Shown in pieces: positions 15,292 to 21,260 of a DNA stretch of 22,664 nt (the first letter of the stretch is position 1; every line of letters begins with the position of its first letter). The stretch lies in assembly GCA_900772745.1 (NCBI GenBank), contig CAAGRV010000163.1, forward strand, positions 1 through 22,664, written 5' to 3'. Both the position numbers and the translations under genes were made by a program. This DNA comes from Clostridia bacterium (GTDB taxonomy: Bacteria > Bacillota > Clostridia > Christensenellales > UBA3700). The notes under the pieces were generated by a model that saw only the letters and a list, made by a program, of their open reading frames with translations, searched no databases and was not told the origin of the DNA.

Positions 15292-15372
15292 TAATTCCTA
15301 CGCTAGCATTACCTAGATCAGGTTGGGCGTCGTTAACTCAATAACCTCTCAGCCTTTCAGCTCCGCCATATT
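15292..15372 (-). promoter_or_regulatory. TPP riboswitch (THI box)
   Basis: Read on the minus strand, the element has GGCTGAGAGG, then ACCTGATCTAGGTAATG and CTAGCGTAGGAA. These are the conserved pyrimidine- and pyrophosphate-sensing parts of the TPP aptamer. P2 can form from AGCT/GGCT around GAAA, and a short P3 from GTTA/TAAC. It is followed by an intrinsic terminator, so bound TPP should stop transcription of the downstream methyltransferase and thiamine-importer genes. Confidence 0.96.
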
Positions 15373-15381
15373 GTTGATTAG

Positions 15382-15410
15382 ATTGTACAATCATCTAGCC
15401 AAAATGTCAA
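15382..15410 (-). promoter_or_regulatory. promoter of the TPP riboswitch operon
   Basis: On the minus strand, perfect TTGACA (15410-15405), a 17-nt spacer and TACAAT (15387-15382), placing the transcript start just upstream of the aptamer. Confidence 0.88.
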
Positions 15411-15550
15411 ACGAATATGCACAAATTCAGTCGGCTAGGGGTCATCGAAAAATTTTGGGAAAAAGCTGTCGGCGAAAATTCAATAGGGAAAATGGATAGA
15501 TAAATTTACCAAACAACGCTCGTGGGCAGTGTAGAAGACCGCCAAAGCAT

Positions 15551-15579
15551 AAAAAATCGCCCTTGCATAGCAGGGCGAT
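15551..15579 (-). terminator. rubrerythrin terminator
   Basis: ATCGCCCT and AGGGCGAT arms (8 bp) with an 8-nt loop, followed on the minus strand by a T-run. The interval 15411-15550 between this and the next promoter holds no gene that I can support. Confidence 0.9.
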
Positions 15580-15586
15580 AGACAGG

Positions 15587-16174
15587 TTATTGGTTGAGCT
15601 CGAGCAGAACTGCACCTTGGGGAGCACCGCACAACGGACAAGTTTCCCAAGCTTGTTTTGCCTCGTTTTCATAGCCACAACCCGAGCATTTCCATTTGAT
15701 ACGAGTGTCTTTTTTGTACAAAGACTTGCTCTTCATTTGGTTGTACAGGTCATCGAAAAGCTTGCTGTGGCAAGTTTCGACTTGGACTAGATTGTCGAAA
15801 AGCGTTGCGATTTCGTCGAATCCCTCATCTTTGGCGACTTTGGCATATTCGGGATAAATTTTGGTTGCCTCGAAGTGTTCATCTTGGCTTGCCAGGCGGA
15901 GATTTTCCACCAAATCCCACTTTTCTTTGAAAGGATAACCCGAACAAATATCAATGTCGTCAATGGTATCATCGCTCGCTTGCTGAATAAAAGTGTAGAG
16001 CATACGAGCGTGGTTGAATTCTTGGTATACAACCTTGTCGATGAGCTCGGACAGCGCCTTGTATCCCTCGTTGCGTGCGCCATATTCGATGAAAAGGTAT
16101 CTCACGTGCGCTTGACATTCGCCTGCAAAGGACTTTGCTAAATTTTGGTATGTTTTACTTTTGATAAGTTGCAT
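15587..16174 (-). CDS. rubrerythrin
   Basis: A 195-residue non-haem iron peroxidase that reduces hydrogen peroxide in anaerobes. The N-terminal four-helix domain carries the di-iron ligands: Glu19, the pair Glu52/His55 in YQEFNHARM, Glu99 in SQDEHFEA, and Glu133/His136 in VETCHSKLF. The C-terminal rubredoxin-like domain has CSGCGYE (Cys163, Cys166) and CPLCG (Cys179, Cys182), which hold one iron. GGAGGTG precedes ATG 16174. It is a single-gene unit with its own terminator. The promoter is not clear. A PerR-like site was looked for by eye and not found. Confidence 0.96.
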   Translation of the reverse strand: MQLIKSKTYQNLAKSFAGECQAHVRYLFIEYGARNEGYKALSELIDKVVYQEFNHARMLYTFIQQASDDTIDDIDICSGYPFKEKWDLVENLRLASQDEHFEATKIYPEYAKVAKDEGFDEIATLFDNLVQVETCHSKLFDDLYNQMKSKSLYKKDTRIKWKCSGCGYENEAKQAWETCPLCGAPQGAVLLELNQ

Positions 16175-16228
16175 TTTTCACCTCCAAGCATAGTATTGCC
16201 AAAAGGAAAAATAAAATACACCCAATCC

Positions 16229-16355
16229 CTATCGTCTTGCTCCCGCTACGCTTACCGCAAGCCATTTCCCTTATCTAAGGGGCAGTCTTTTGCAAGGATA
16301 TATTGCCTTGTAATGATGATTGATTGTTACTTTGTAGGTTGGTGCAGGGCGATAG
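16229..16355. mobile_element. possible MITE-like remnant between rubrerythrin and the BspA-like gene
   Basis: The 303-bp gap 16175-16477 contains a 127-bp block with imperfect 15-bp inverted ends (12 of 15 matching: CTATCGTCTTGCTCC against the complement of the right end). Inside are hairpins CCCTTA/TAAGGG and CAAGG/CCTTG. No transposase is present and the reading frames through it look meaningless. A non-coding element is the best guess. A degenerate intergenic region is the alternative. Confidence 0.35.
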
Positions 16356-16381
16356 TAAAATAATTCCAAAAAATTTTATGC

Positions 16382-16410
16382 TTGACAACGTTATAACGAC
16401 ATTGTAATAT
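16382..16410 (+). promoter_or_regulatory. promoter of the BspA-like lipoprotein gene with a palindrome in the spacer
   Basis: Perfect TTGACA (16382-16387), a 17-nt spacer and TAATAT (16405-16410). The spacer holds a perfect 10-bp palindrome CGTTATAACG (16389-16398), a plausible repressor site. The leader is about 60 nt, ending with AGGAGG before ATG 16478. Confidence 0.65.
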
Positions 16411-16477
16411 TAAATATATAAGTGTTTACAAGTTTTTACTTCTTTGCGTCTACATATCGTAAACAAAGGAGGCGATT

Positions 16478-17158
16478 ATGAAGAAATTTTCAAAAATTTT
16501 GGCAGTGGTGATTGTCTTCACTGTGGTGGCGCTATGTTTGGTGGCATGTAAGCCAAGTGGTAAACTGCACGAACATAATTTTGGCACAACTTGGGAATCA
16601 TCCTCGACAGAGCATTGGCACGAGTGCAGTTGTGGCGAAAAGAAAGACGTAGCAGGGCATATTGACGAAAATAACGATGATAAATGCGACATTTGCGGAT
16701 ATGACAAATATGCTCAACTCAAAAAAGACCTACAATTTATCAAATCGGGCGAGGACGAAAAAGCATATTGGATTATCAAAGCTTTGAATAAAGAAATTAC
16801 AACTTTGTATATACCCAACGCTCCAATTGATGGATATTATGTGCGCCAAATCGAAAATGGCGGATTTAGAAATTGTACAAAGCTTACCACCGTATTTTTG
16901 TCAGACAAAGTGACAGGTATAGGAGCTGGAGCATTCAGCGGTTGCAGTGCACTTACTACCATCACTATAAATACAGGAAGGATAAGAAGTCAAACATTCA
17001 ATGGATGCACAGAACTTCGAACCATCAATTACATTGGCACAACAGAACAATGGAAAGTTGCAATCAAAGGCTACGATTGGACAGACAACCCACCAAGTGA
17101 TCTTACTATAGTTTGCTCAAATGGCAACCTTGACATATACGGCAATCTAAAAAACTAA
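16478..17158 (+). CDS. BspA-like leucine-rich-repeat lipoprotein
   Basis: A 226-residue cell-surface lipoprotein. The lipobox LVAC (Cys24) ends the signal sequence. Residues about 30-76 form a His/Cys-rich module (HEHNFGTTWESSSTEHWHEC, then CDICGYD), seen in many Firmicutes surface proteins and perhaps metal-binding. Residues about 125-210 hold two to three LRR_5/BspA-type repeats (GGFRNCTKLTTVFL, GAFSGCSALTTITI, QTFNGCTELRTINY), ending with GTTEQWKVAIKG. It is short for a BspA-type protein, yet both ends look intact. It is a single-gene unit with its own promoter and terminator. The role is probably adhesion or binding at the surface. Confidence 0.9.
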   Translation: MKKFSKILAVVIVFTVVALCLVACKPSGKLHEHNFGTTWESSSTEHWHECSCGEKKDVAGHIDENNDDKCDICGYDKYAQLKKDLQFIKSGEDEKAYWIIKALNKEITTLYIPNAPIDGYYVRQIENGGFRNCTKLTTVFLSDKVTGIGAGAFSGCSALTTITINTGRIRSQTFNGCTELRTINYIGTTEQWKVAIKGYDWTDNPPSDLTIVCSNGNLDIYGNLKN

Positions 17159-17199
17159 AAGTATAGCAAAACAATAGTTAGTTAATTTATCTATTGATA

Positions 17200-17227
17200 G
17201 GGAAGGTAGTATATGCCTTCCTTATTT
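17200..17227 (+). terminator. terminator after the BspA-like gene
   Basis: GGAAGG and CCTTCC arms with a 9-nt loop, followed by TTATTTGTT. Confidence 0.75.
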
Positions 17228-17276
17228 GTTGGGGCAGGGAATATTGATTGACCGCCAACGAATTGGCAGTTGGATA

Positions 17277-17305
17277 TTGAAAACGCAAGATAGCTATGAT
17301 ATAAT
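17277..17305 (+). promoter_or_regulatory. promoter of the small ORF / radical SAM / cdd unit
   Basis: TTGAAA (17277-17282), a 17-nt spacer and perfect TATAAT (17300-17305). Confidence 0.8.
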
Positions 17306-17338
17306 CATACTAGAAAAACTAGGGGGAAAACTAGTATG
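17306..17338 (+). promoter_or_regulatory. perfect 8-bp inverted repeat spanning the transcript start to the ATG
   Basis: CATACTAG (17306-17313) and CTAGTATG (17331-17338) are perfect complements around 17 nt that contain the AGGGGG ribosome binding site. The right arm includes the ATG of the 34-residue ORF. The transcript should start near 17312, so most of the left arm would be untranscribed. This favours an operator bound by a repressor over an RNA hairpin. Confidence 0.65.
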
Positions 17339-17440
17339 CAAAAAGAAATTGTAGAAAGAGCCAAATTGCTCGACGACGGCAAAGAAATAATACTCAAAGA
17401 CGTACTCGGCTTTGCCGAAAAGGTACACAACAAGTGGTAA
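17336..17440 (+). CDS. 34-residue leader ORF upstream of the radical SAM gene
   Basis: A short frame reading MQKEIVERAKLLDDGKEI and ending EKVHNKW, mostly charged and probably helical, with no membrane segment. It has a promoter and an AGGGGG site, and its stop lies 1 nt before the ATG of the radical SAM gene. That gene has no ribosome binding site of its own, so translation of this ORF is probably needed to start it. The small protein itself matches nothing that I recognise. Confidence 0.6.
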   Translation: MQKEIVERAKLLDDGKEIILKDVLGFAEKVHNKW

Positions 17441-17441
17441 A

Positions 17442-18311
17442 ATGACGAAATGTGATTGTTGTCCAAGATATTGTAATGTTGATAGAGCCACCCAAAAAGG
17501 CTATTGCGGAACGGGTGATACTTTGACGCTCGCCAAAGTCCAAGCCCACCATTGGGAAGAGCCGTTTATCAGTGGCGACAATGGCAGTGGCACAATATTT
17601 TTTAGTGGTTGCAATCTAAAATGCGTTTTTTGTCAAAACTATGACGTGTCACGTGGGTATGGAAAACAAATAACCATATCAAGGCTGGCGGATATTTTCA
17701 AAGAGCTCGAAGATATGGGCGTGCACAACATAAACCTTGTGACAGCTACGCACTTTGTGCCCCAAATCGTCAAGGCAATGGAAATTTATCGCCCAAGTTT
17801 GCCTATCGTGTACAACTGCGGTGGTTACGAAAGTACCCAAAACTTGGACAGACTGGACGGAATTGTGGACATTTATTTGCCTGATATGAAGTACAGCGAC
17901 AACAGTTTGGCAAAAAAATACAGCGGTGTGGACGACTACTTCGAGAGAGCTTGCGAGAGCATAGAAATTATGCAAAAACAAGTGGGCAAAAGCCAAATTG
18001 TGGACGGCATTATGCTCAAAGGTATGAGCGTTAGACACCTTGTACTTCCCAATGCCCTAGACAATACTTACGGCGTGCTTGACTGGCTGGCAAAGCATTT
18101 GGACAGCTCGCATTACGTATCGCTGATGGGACAATATTGCCCGTGCGGAAAGGCGACGCAATACGAAGAGATTGCCCGCAAGCTCAAACCTATCGAGTAC
18201 AAATTGGCAATGAACAAAGCCGTCAAGTTGGGGCTGGAAAACGTACTCGTGCAAGAGCTGGACAGCGCAAGCGGAGAATATATTCCCAACTTTGACCTTG
18301 GAGGTGTATAA
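17442..18311 (+). CDS. radical SAM protein, PflA/COG1313-like
   Basis: A 289-residue radical SAM enzyme. The [4Fe-4S] motif CNLKCVFC (Cys57, Cys61, Cys64) lies in FFSGCNLKCVFCQNYDVSRG. An extra N-terminal cysteine group (Cys4, Cys7, Cys11, Cys22) is typical of the COG1313 pyruvate formate-lyase-activating-enzyme-like group. Later motifs include NINLVTATHFVPQI, VYNCGGYES and DIYLPDMKY. ATG 17442 gives the family N-terminus CDCCPRYCNVDR. It is coupled to the leader ORF upstream, and its stop overlaps the cytidine deaminase ATG (TAATG). It is not adjacent to a pyruvate formate-lyase, so the substrate is open. Confidence 0.92.
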   Translation: MTKCDCCPRYCNVDRATQKGYCGTGDTLTLAKVQAHHWEEPFISGDNGSGTIFFSGCNLKCVFCQNYDVSRGYGKQITISRLADIFKELEDMGVHNINLVTATHFVPQIVKAMEIYRPSLPIVYNCGGYESTQNLDRLDGIVDIYLPDMKYSDNSLAKKYSGVDDYFERACESIEIMQKQVGKSQIVDGIMLKGMSVRHLVLPNALDNTYGVLDWLAKHLDSSHYVSLMGQYCPCGKATQYEEIARKLKPIEYKLAMNKAVKLGLENVLVQELDSASGEYIPNFDLGGV

Positions 18312-18700
18312 TGAACGAAAAAACTATCGAAAAAGCAATACGTGTTATGCAAAATGCTTACAATCCCTATTCGCATTATGCGGTGGGGTGCGTGTTGATT
18401 GCCGACAGTGGCAAGGAATATGTAGGCTGTAATGTGGAGAATGCAAGCTATGGAGCGACGCTTTGCGCAGAGCGAGTAGCGCTTGGCACGGCTATCAGTC
18501 AAGGCGAGAGAGCGTTCAAAGAAATCGTGCTGGTTGCCAGCGGTGAAAGCTTGCCCATTCCGTGCGGTATTTGCAGACAAGTGCTTGCCGAGTTCGGCGA
18601 TATTAAAGTAGTGGCAATCAACTGCCGTGGCGATAGACAAGAATATATGTTGCACGAGTTGTTGCCTATGGCGTTCAAACTTCAAGACCAAAATCATTGA
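18311..18700 (+). CDS. cdd: cytidine deaminase
   Basis: A 129-residue zinc enzyme that deaminates cytidine and deoxycytidine to uridine forms in pyrimidine salvage. NPYSHYAVG is at about 18-26. The zinc-site motif CAER (Cys52, catalytic Glu54) and PCGICRQVL (Cys85, Cys88) match the homotetrameric Cdd family. The length is normal. GGAGGT lies within the end of the radical SAM gene, with which it overlaps by one base. A terminator follows. Confidence 0.96.
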   Translation: MNEKTIEKAIRVMQNAYNPYSHYAVGCVLIADSGKEYVGCNVENASYGATLCAERVALGTAISQGERAFKEIVLVASGESLPIPCGICRQVLAEFGDIKVVAINCRGDRQEYMLHELLPMAFKLQDQNH

Positions 18701-18733
18701 AAGAGTAGAAAAAATATGTAAATCGACTATCCC

Positions 18734-18758
18734 AAAAAGTGGCACTATGCCACTTTTT
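18734..18758. terminator. terminator after cdd, possibly bidirectional
   Basis: AAAAAGTGGC and GCCACTTTTT arms (10 bp) with a 5-nt loop. A- and T-runs on each side let it act for the plus-strand cdd and for minus-strand transcripts from 19067. Confidence 0.9.
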
Positions 18759-18763
18759 GTTTT

Positions 18764-18882
18764 CAGCTCCGACCAAATTGTCCACAAGTAGGCACATTGG
18801 CTATCGGACATATCAATTTTTGTCATCAGCTATGCTGAGCAAAAACTGTGATATGACAGCGCCAAAGAGTTAGTCGGAGCTG
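18764..18882. repeat. 119-bp element with perfect 10-bp inverted ends and nested hairpins
   Basis: CAGCTCCGAC (18764-18773) and GTCGGAGCTG (18873-18882) are perfect inverted repeats. Inside, TGTCAT/ATGACA (18821-18826 and 18853-18858) encloses a TCAGC-TAT-GCTGA hairpin (18826-18838). The right end supplies the last three codons (S-S-D) of the 65-residue minus-strand ORF, whose stop abuts it. It may be a MITE-like insertion or a structured RNA. No target duplication is evident. Confidence 0.6.
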
Positions 18883-19067
18883 TGTTTGTCCTTACCGCTA
18901 GGGGTAGGGCGCGCATTGTGCACACTGCCGTTGTGGAATGACGCATAGAGCATATCTTGAAAATAATATATGCCGTTTGCCTCATCTTTTAGGCTCATAG
19001 TCAAATTTTGCTCGTCTATTTGGCGAGGCTTGGAGTTGTGTTTGCAACGTTTGTTTTTGTTTTTCAT
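18870..19067 (-). CDS. small basic hypothetical protein
   Basis: A 65-residue frame starting MKNKNKRCKHNSKPRQ, with a basic N-terminus, a central LKDEANGIYYFQDMLYASF and a polar tail. AAGGTG precedes the ATG, and a possible promoter (TTGGAT, 17 nt, CATAAA at 19133-19105) overlaps the divergent rlmD-like promoter. The C-terminus lies in the right arm of the inverted-repeat element, so it may have been altered by insertion. No family is recognised. It could be a chance frame. Confidence 0.5.
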   Translation of the reverse strand: MKNKNKRCKHNSKPRQIDEQNLTMSLKDEANGIYYFQDMLYASFHNGSVHNARPTPSGKDKHSSD

Positions 19068-19118
19068 AATTCACCTTGACATTATGGTGTGGAAATCTTG
19101 CTGATTTATGCTATTTTA

Positions 19119-19147
19119 TTGAAAAAAATCCAACTAAATGATATGAT
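19119..19147 (+). promoter_or_regulatory. promoter of the RlmD-like gene (leaderless)
   Basis: TTGAAA (19119-19124), a 17-nt spacer and TATGAT (19142-19147). The ATG at 19154 follows after 6 nt and no ribosome binding site is present. Confidence 0.75.
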
Positions 19148-19153
19148 ATATCT

Positions 19154-20530
19154 ATGAACAAAGGCGATATTTTGGAAATTGAGATAGTATCCACTGGTAT
19201 GAACGGCGAAGGCGTCGCAAGAGTGGACAACAAGGTGGTATTCGTACCACGCACTTTGGTGGGCGAAAAAGCAAGAGTGCAAATCACCGAATGTAAGAAA
19301 AATTTTTGCAATGCAAAGGTAATCAAGCTGATAGAAAGCTCCAAAGAGCGAGTAGAGCCAGTATGCCCAATCTATTTTAGATGCGGTGGTTGTGAGCTCC
19401 AACATATCAATTATGACAGCCAACTAGCTATCAAGCGTGACAACGTTCGCAACTGCTTACGCAAGGAGCTTGGCGATGATATTGAGGTTTTGGATACTGT
19501 TGCCAGTCCAAAAACTTTGGCATACCGCAACAAAATTCAGTTGCCTATAGCGGTGGAAAACGGCAAAATAGTGGTAGGTTATTTTAAGCAATCTTCACAC
19601 AAAGTCGTGCCATTGGTCAAAACTGACAGCCTACAATATGGCGATTGTCCGCTGTGCAGCCGTGATATGCAAGCGGTGGTGGACATTTTTGTTGATTGGG
19701 CAAACAAGTACAACTTGTCCGTCTATGACGAGTTCAAACATAGAGGATTGCTCAGACATTTTTGCGTCCGCAAAGTGGGAGATAGCTATGCAATAGTGGT
19801 GGTTGCCAACGGCAAGAGTTTGCCACACCAAGACAAACTCATAGACGCATTTTGTCGATATGGTTTGAGTTTTTCGCTGTATTTGTCAGTCAATACCGAC
19901 CGCACCAACGTGATTTATGGTAAGCAAATGATTACCTTGTATGGGGTGGACACATTGCAAGACAATATCCTAGGAGTTGTTGCCGAAGTGTCACCGCTCT
20001 CGTTTATGCAAATCAACAATGATATTCGTGATATGATTTATTCTCGCGTGCAAGATATTATCAAAGAGAGCGCCCATTCGGTGGTGTTCGACCTATTCAG
20101 CGGTGTGGGAATTTTGTCCAACATTTTTGCCAAATATTGTGACAAAGTCGTGGGGATAGAGATTGTGGAAGACGCTGTACGCAATGCGGACAAGCTGGCA
20201 CAACTCAACGGCAACGCTGGCAAGATAACCAACATTTGCGGTGACGTCACCCAAGAACTCGGCAAGGCGATAGAAAAGCTCCAAGGCGAAAATTTGCAAG
20301 ATAGCATTGTAGTCATTGACCCGCCTCGCAAGGGTTGTACCCAAACGACGCTGGACAGCATTGTATCTGCTCGCCCAACTAAAATAGTCTATATAAGTTG
20401 CAACCCTGCCACACTTGCAAGGGACTTGAAAACTTTGACTAAAGATTATACACTCGATTGGGTTCAGCCTTACGATATGTTCCCAATGACAAGCCATGTC
20501 GAAACGCTGGTGCAACTCACAAGGAAGTAG
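19154..20530 (+). CDS. RlmD/RlmCD-like 23S rRNA (uracil-C5) methyltransferase
   Basis: A 458-residue RNA m5U methyltransferase. The N-terminal TRAM domain (about 1-60) precedes an iron-sulfur site formed by Cys71, Cys77, Cys80 (CPIYFRCGGC) and Cys165 (YGDCPLC). The SAM motif FDLFSGVGILS is at 312-322, followed by VVIDPPRKGC and the catalytic Cys416 in YISCNPATLARD. A conserved Glu450 in SHVET acts as the general base. Length and order match the RumA/RlmD family. In Firmicutes one such enzyme may modify both U747 and U1939, so the exact target is open. The mRNA looks leaderless. Confidence 0.95.
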   Translation: MNKGDILEIEIVSTGMNGEGVARVDNKVVFVPRTLVGEKARVQITECKKNFCNAKVIKLIESSKERVEPVCPIYFRCGGCELQHINYDSQLAIKRDNVRNCLRKELGDDIEVLDTVASPKTLAYRNKIQLPIAVENGKIVVGYFKQSSHKVVPLVKTDSLQYGDCPLCSRDMQAVVDIFVDWANKYNLSVYDEFKHRGLLRHFCVRKVGDSYAIVVVANGKSLPHQDKLIDAFCRYGLSFSLYLSVNTDRTNVIYGKQMITLYGVDTLQDNILGVVAEVSPLSFMQINNDIRDMIYSRVQDIIKESAHSVVFDLFSGVGILSNIFAKYCDKVVGIEIVEDAVRNADKLAQLNGNAGKITNICGDVTQELGKAIEKLQGENLQDSIVVIDPPRKGCTQTTLDSIVSARPTKIVYISCNPATLARDLKTLTKDYTLDWVQPYDMFPMTSHVETLVQLTRK

Positions 20531-20572
20531 GCAATAGGAAGTAGACAATACATATCAAACGAAAAGCAACGA

Positions 20573-20598
20573 AAAAGAGCAAGTCACATTGCTCTTTT
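20573..20598. terminator. terminator between converging genes
   Basis: AAAGAGCAA and TTGCTCTTT arms (9 bp) with a 6-nt loop and A/T runs on both sides. It serves the RlmD-like gene and probably also the minus-strand gene ending at 20651. Confidence 0.85.
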
Positions 20599-20650
20599 GT
20601 CATAATTGTTTGGAAATTGTGCGACAATATTTTTGCCGTTTGTGTTGCTG

Positions 20651-21148
20651 TCAATCCTTGTCGTCTATGACAGGACAGCCACAATAAGGGCAGTTTGGAT
20701 TGTCTTTGGTGTAAGAGAACTTTGCACCGCAGTTTGGGCATTGAACGTGGAAAGTTTGTTTGCCGAGAGCAACGTTGTCATTGAACAAGATATTGTCGCC
20801 ATCACGCTTGTAGCCGATGAGAAAGCCTTTGGAAAAGCAAACGTCGAGCATACCACGGACTTGGTTGTCGTTGAGCGCAAGTTGGGAAGACAATTCTTCG
20901 ACGGTGGAGAGATGTTCTTGGGTGATAGCCATCACCATACGGCGACGGGTGCAAGCTGTGCCATAGATAACCCAGCCCATTGGAGTGCCATAAAAACCTA
21001 TGACTGCGCAAGCAATACCAATGCCCAAAAGTGCGCCGATATGTTTGGCTGCACCGACTATGAGCACAGGAATTCCGCCCACTAAGCAAATGGTCATAAG
21101 TATTGCTACGATGAGTGCTCTTGTCTTTGCTTTTTCTGCTGCTTGCAT
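20651..21148 (-). CDS. membrane protein with helical domain and C-terminal zinc ribbon, unknown function
   Basis: A 165-residue protein with two membrane helices (about 11-32 and 37-63). A helical segment follows (about 72-112, with TVEELSSQLALNDNQVRGML and CFSKGFLIG) that reads like a winged-helix or PCI-type fold. A C-terminal zinc ribbon has CPNCG and CPYCG (Cys137, Cys140, Cys153, Cys156). ATG 21148 has GGAGG upstream, while the longer frame start at 21181 does not. It has its own promoter. The combination suggests a membrane-tethered cytoplasmic domain that binds nucleic acid or protein. No known family is assigned. Confidence 0.85.
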   Translation of the reverse strand: MQAAEKAKTRALIVAILMTICLVGGIPVLIVGAAKHIGALLGIGIACAVIGFYGTPMGWVIYGTACTRRRMVMAITQEHLSTVEELSSQLALNDNQVRGMLDVCFSKGFLIGYKRDGDNILFNDNVALGKQTFHVQCPNCGAKFSYTKDNPNCPYCGCPVIDDKD

Positions 21149-21167
21149 AATTTTTTCCTCCAACACA

Positions 21168-21197
21168 AGTATAATATGCAAAAGAAAATTTTGTCAA
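21168..21197 (-). promoter_or_regulatory. promoter of the zinc-ribbon membrane protein gene
   Basis: On the minus strand, perfect TTGACA (21197-21192), an 18-nt spacer and TATACT (21173-21168). The leader is short and holds GGAGG before ATG 21148. Confidence 0.8.
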
Positions 21198-21218
21198 TAC
21201 TTATATGTAAAAAGCGTA

Positions 21219-21246
21219 TAAAAAAGCTTACCCGCAGGTAAGCTTT
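21219..21246 (-). terminator. citrate synthase terminator
   Basis: AAAGCTTACC and GGTAAGCTTT arms (10 bp) with a 4-nt loop, followed by a T-rich run on the minus strand. Confidence 0.92.
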
Positions 21247-21260
21247 GATTGTTGATGGGA

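Noticed and set aside
16145..16363. 72-residue plus-strand ORF upstream of the BspA-like gene
   Set aside because: It starts inside rubrerythrin on the other strand, crosses the repeat-like intergenic block, has no ribosome binding site and has low-complexity junk composition.
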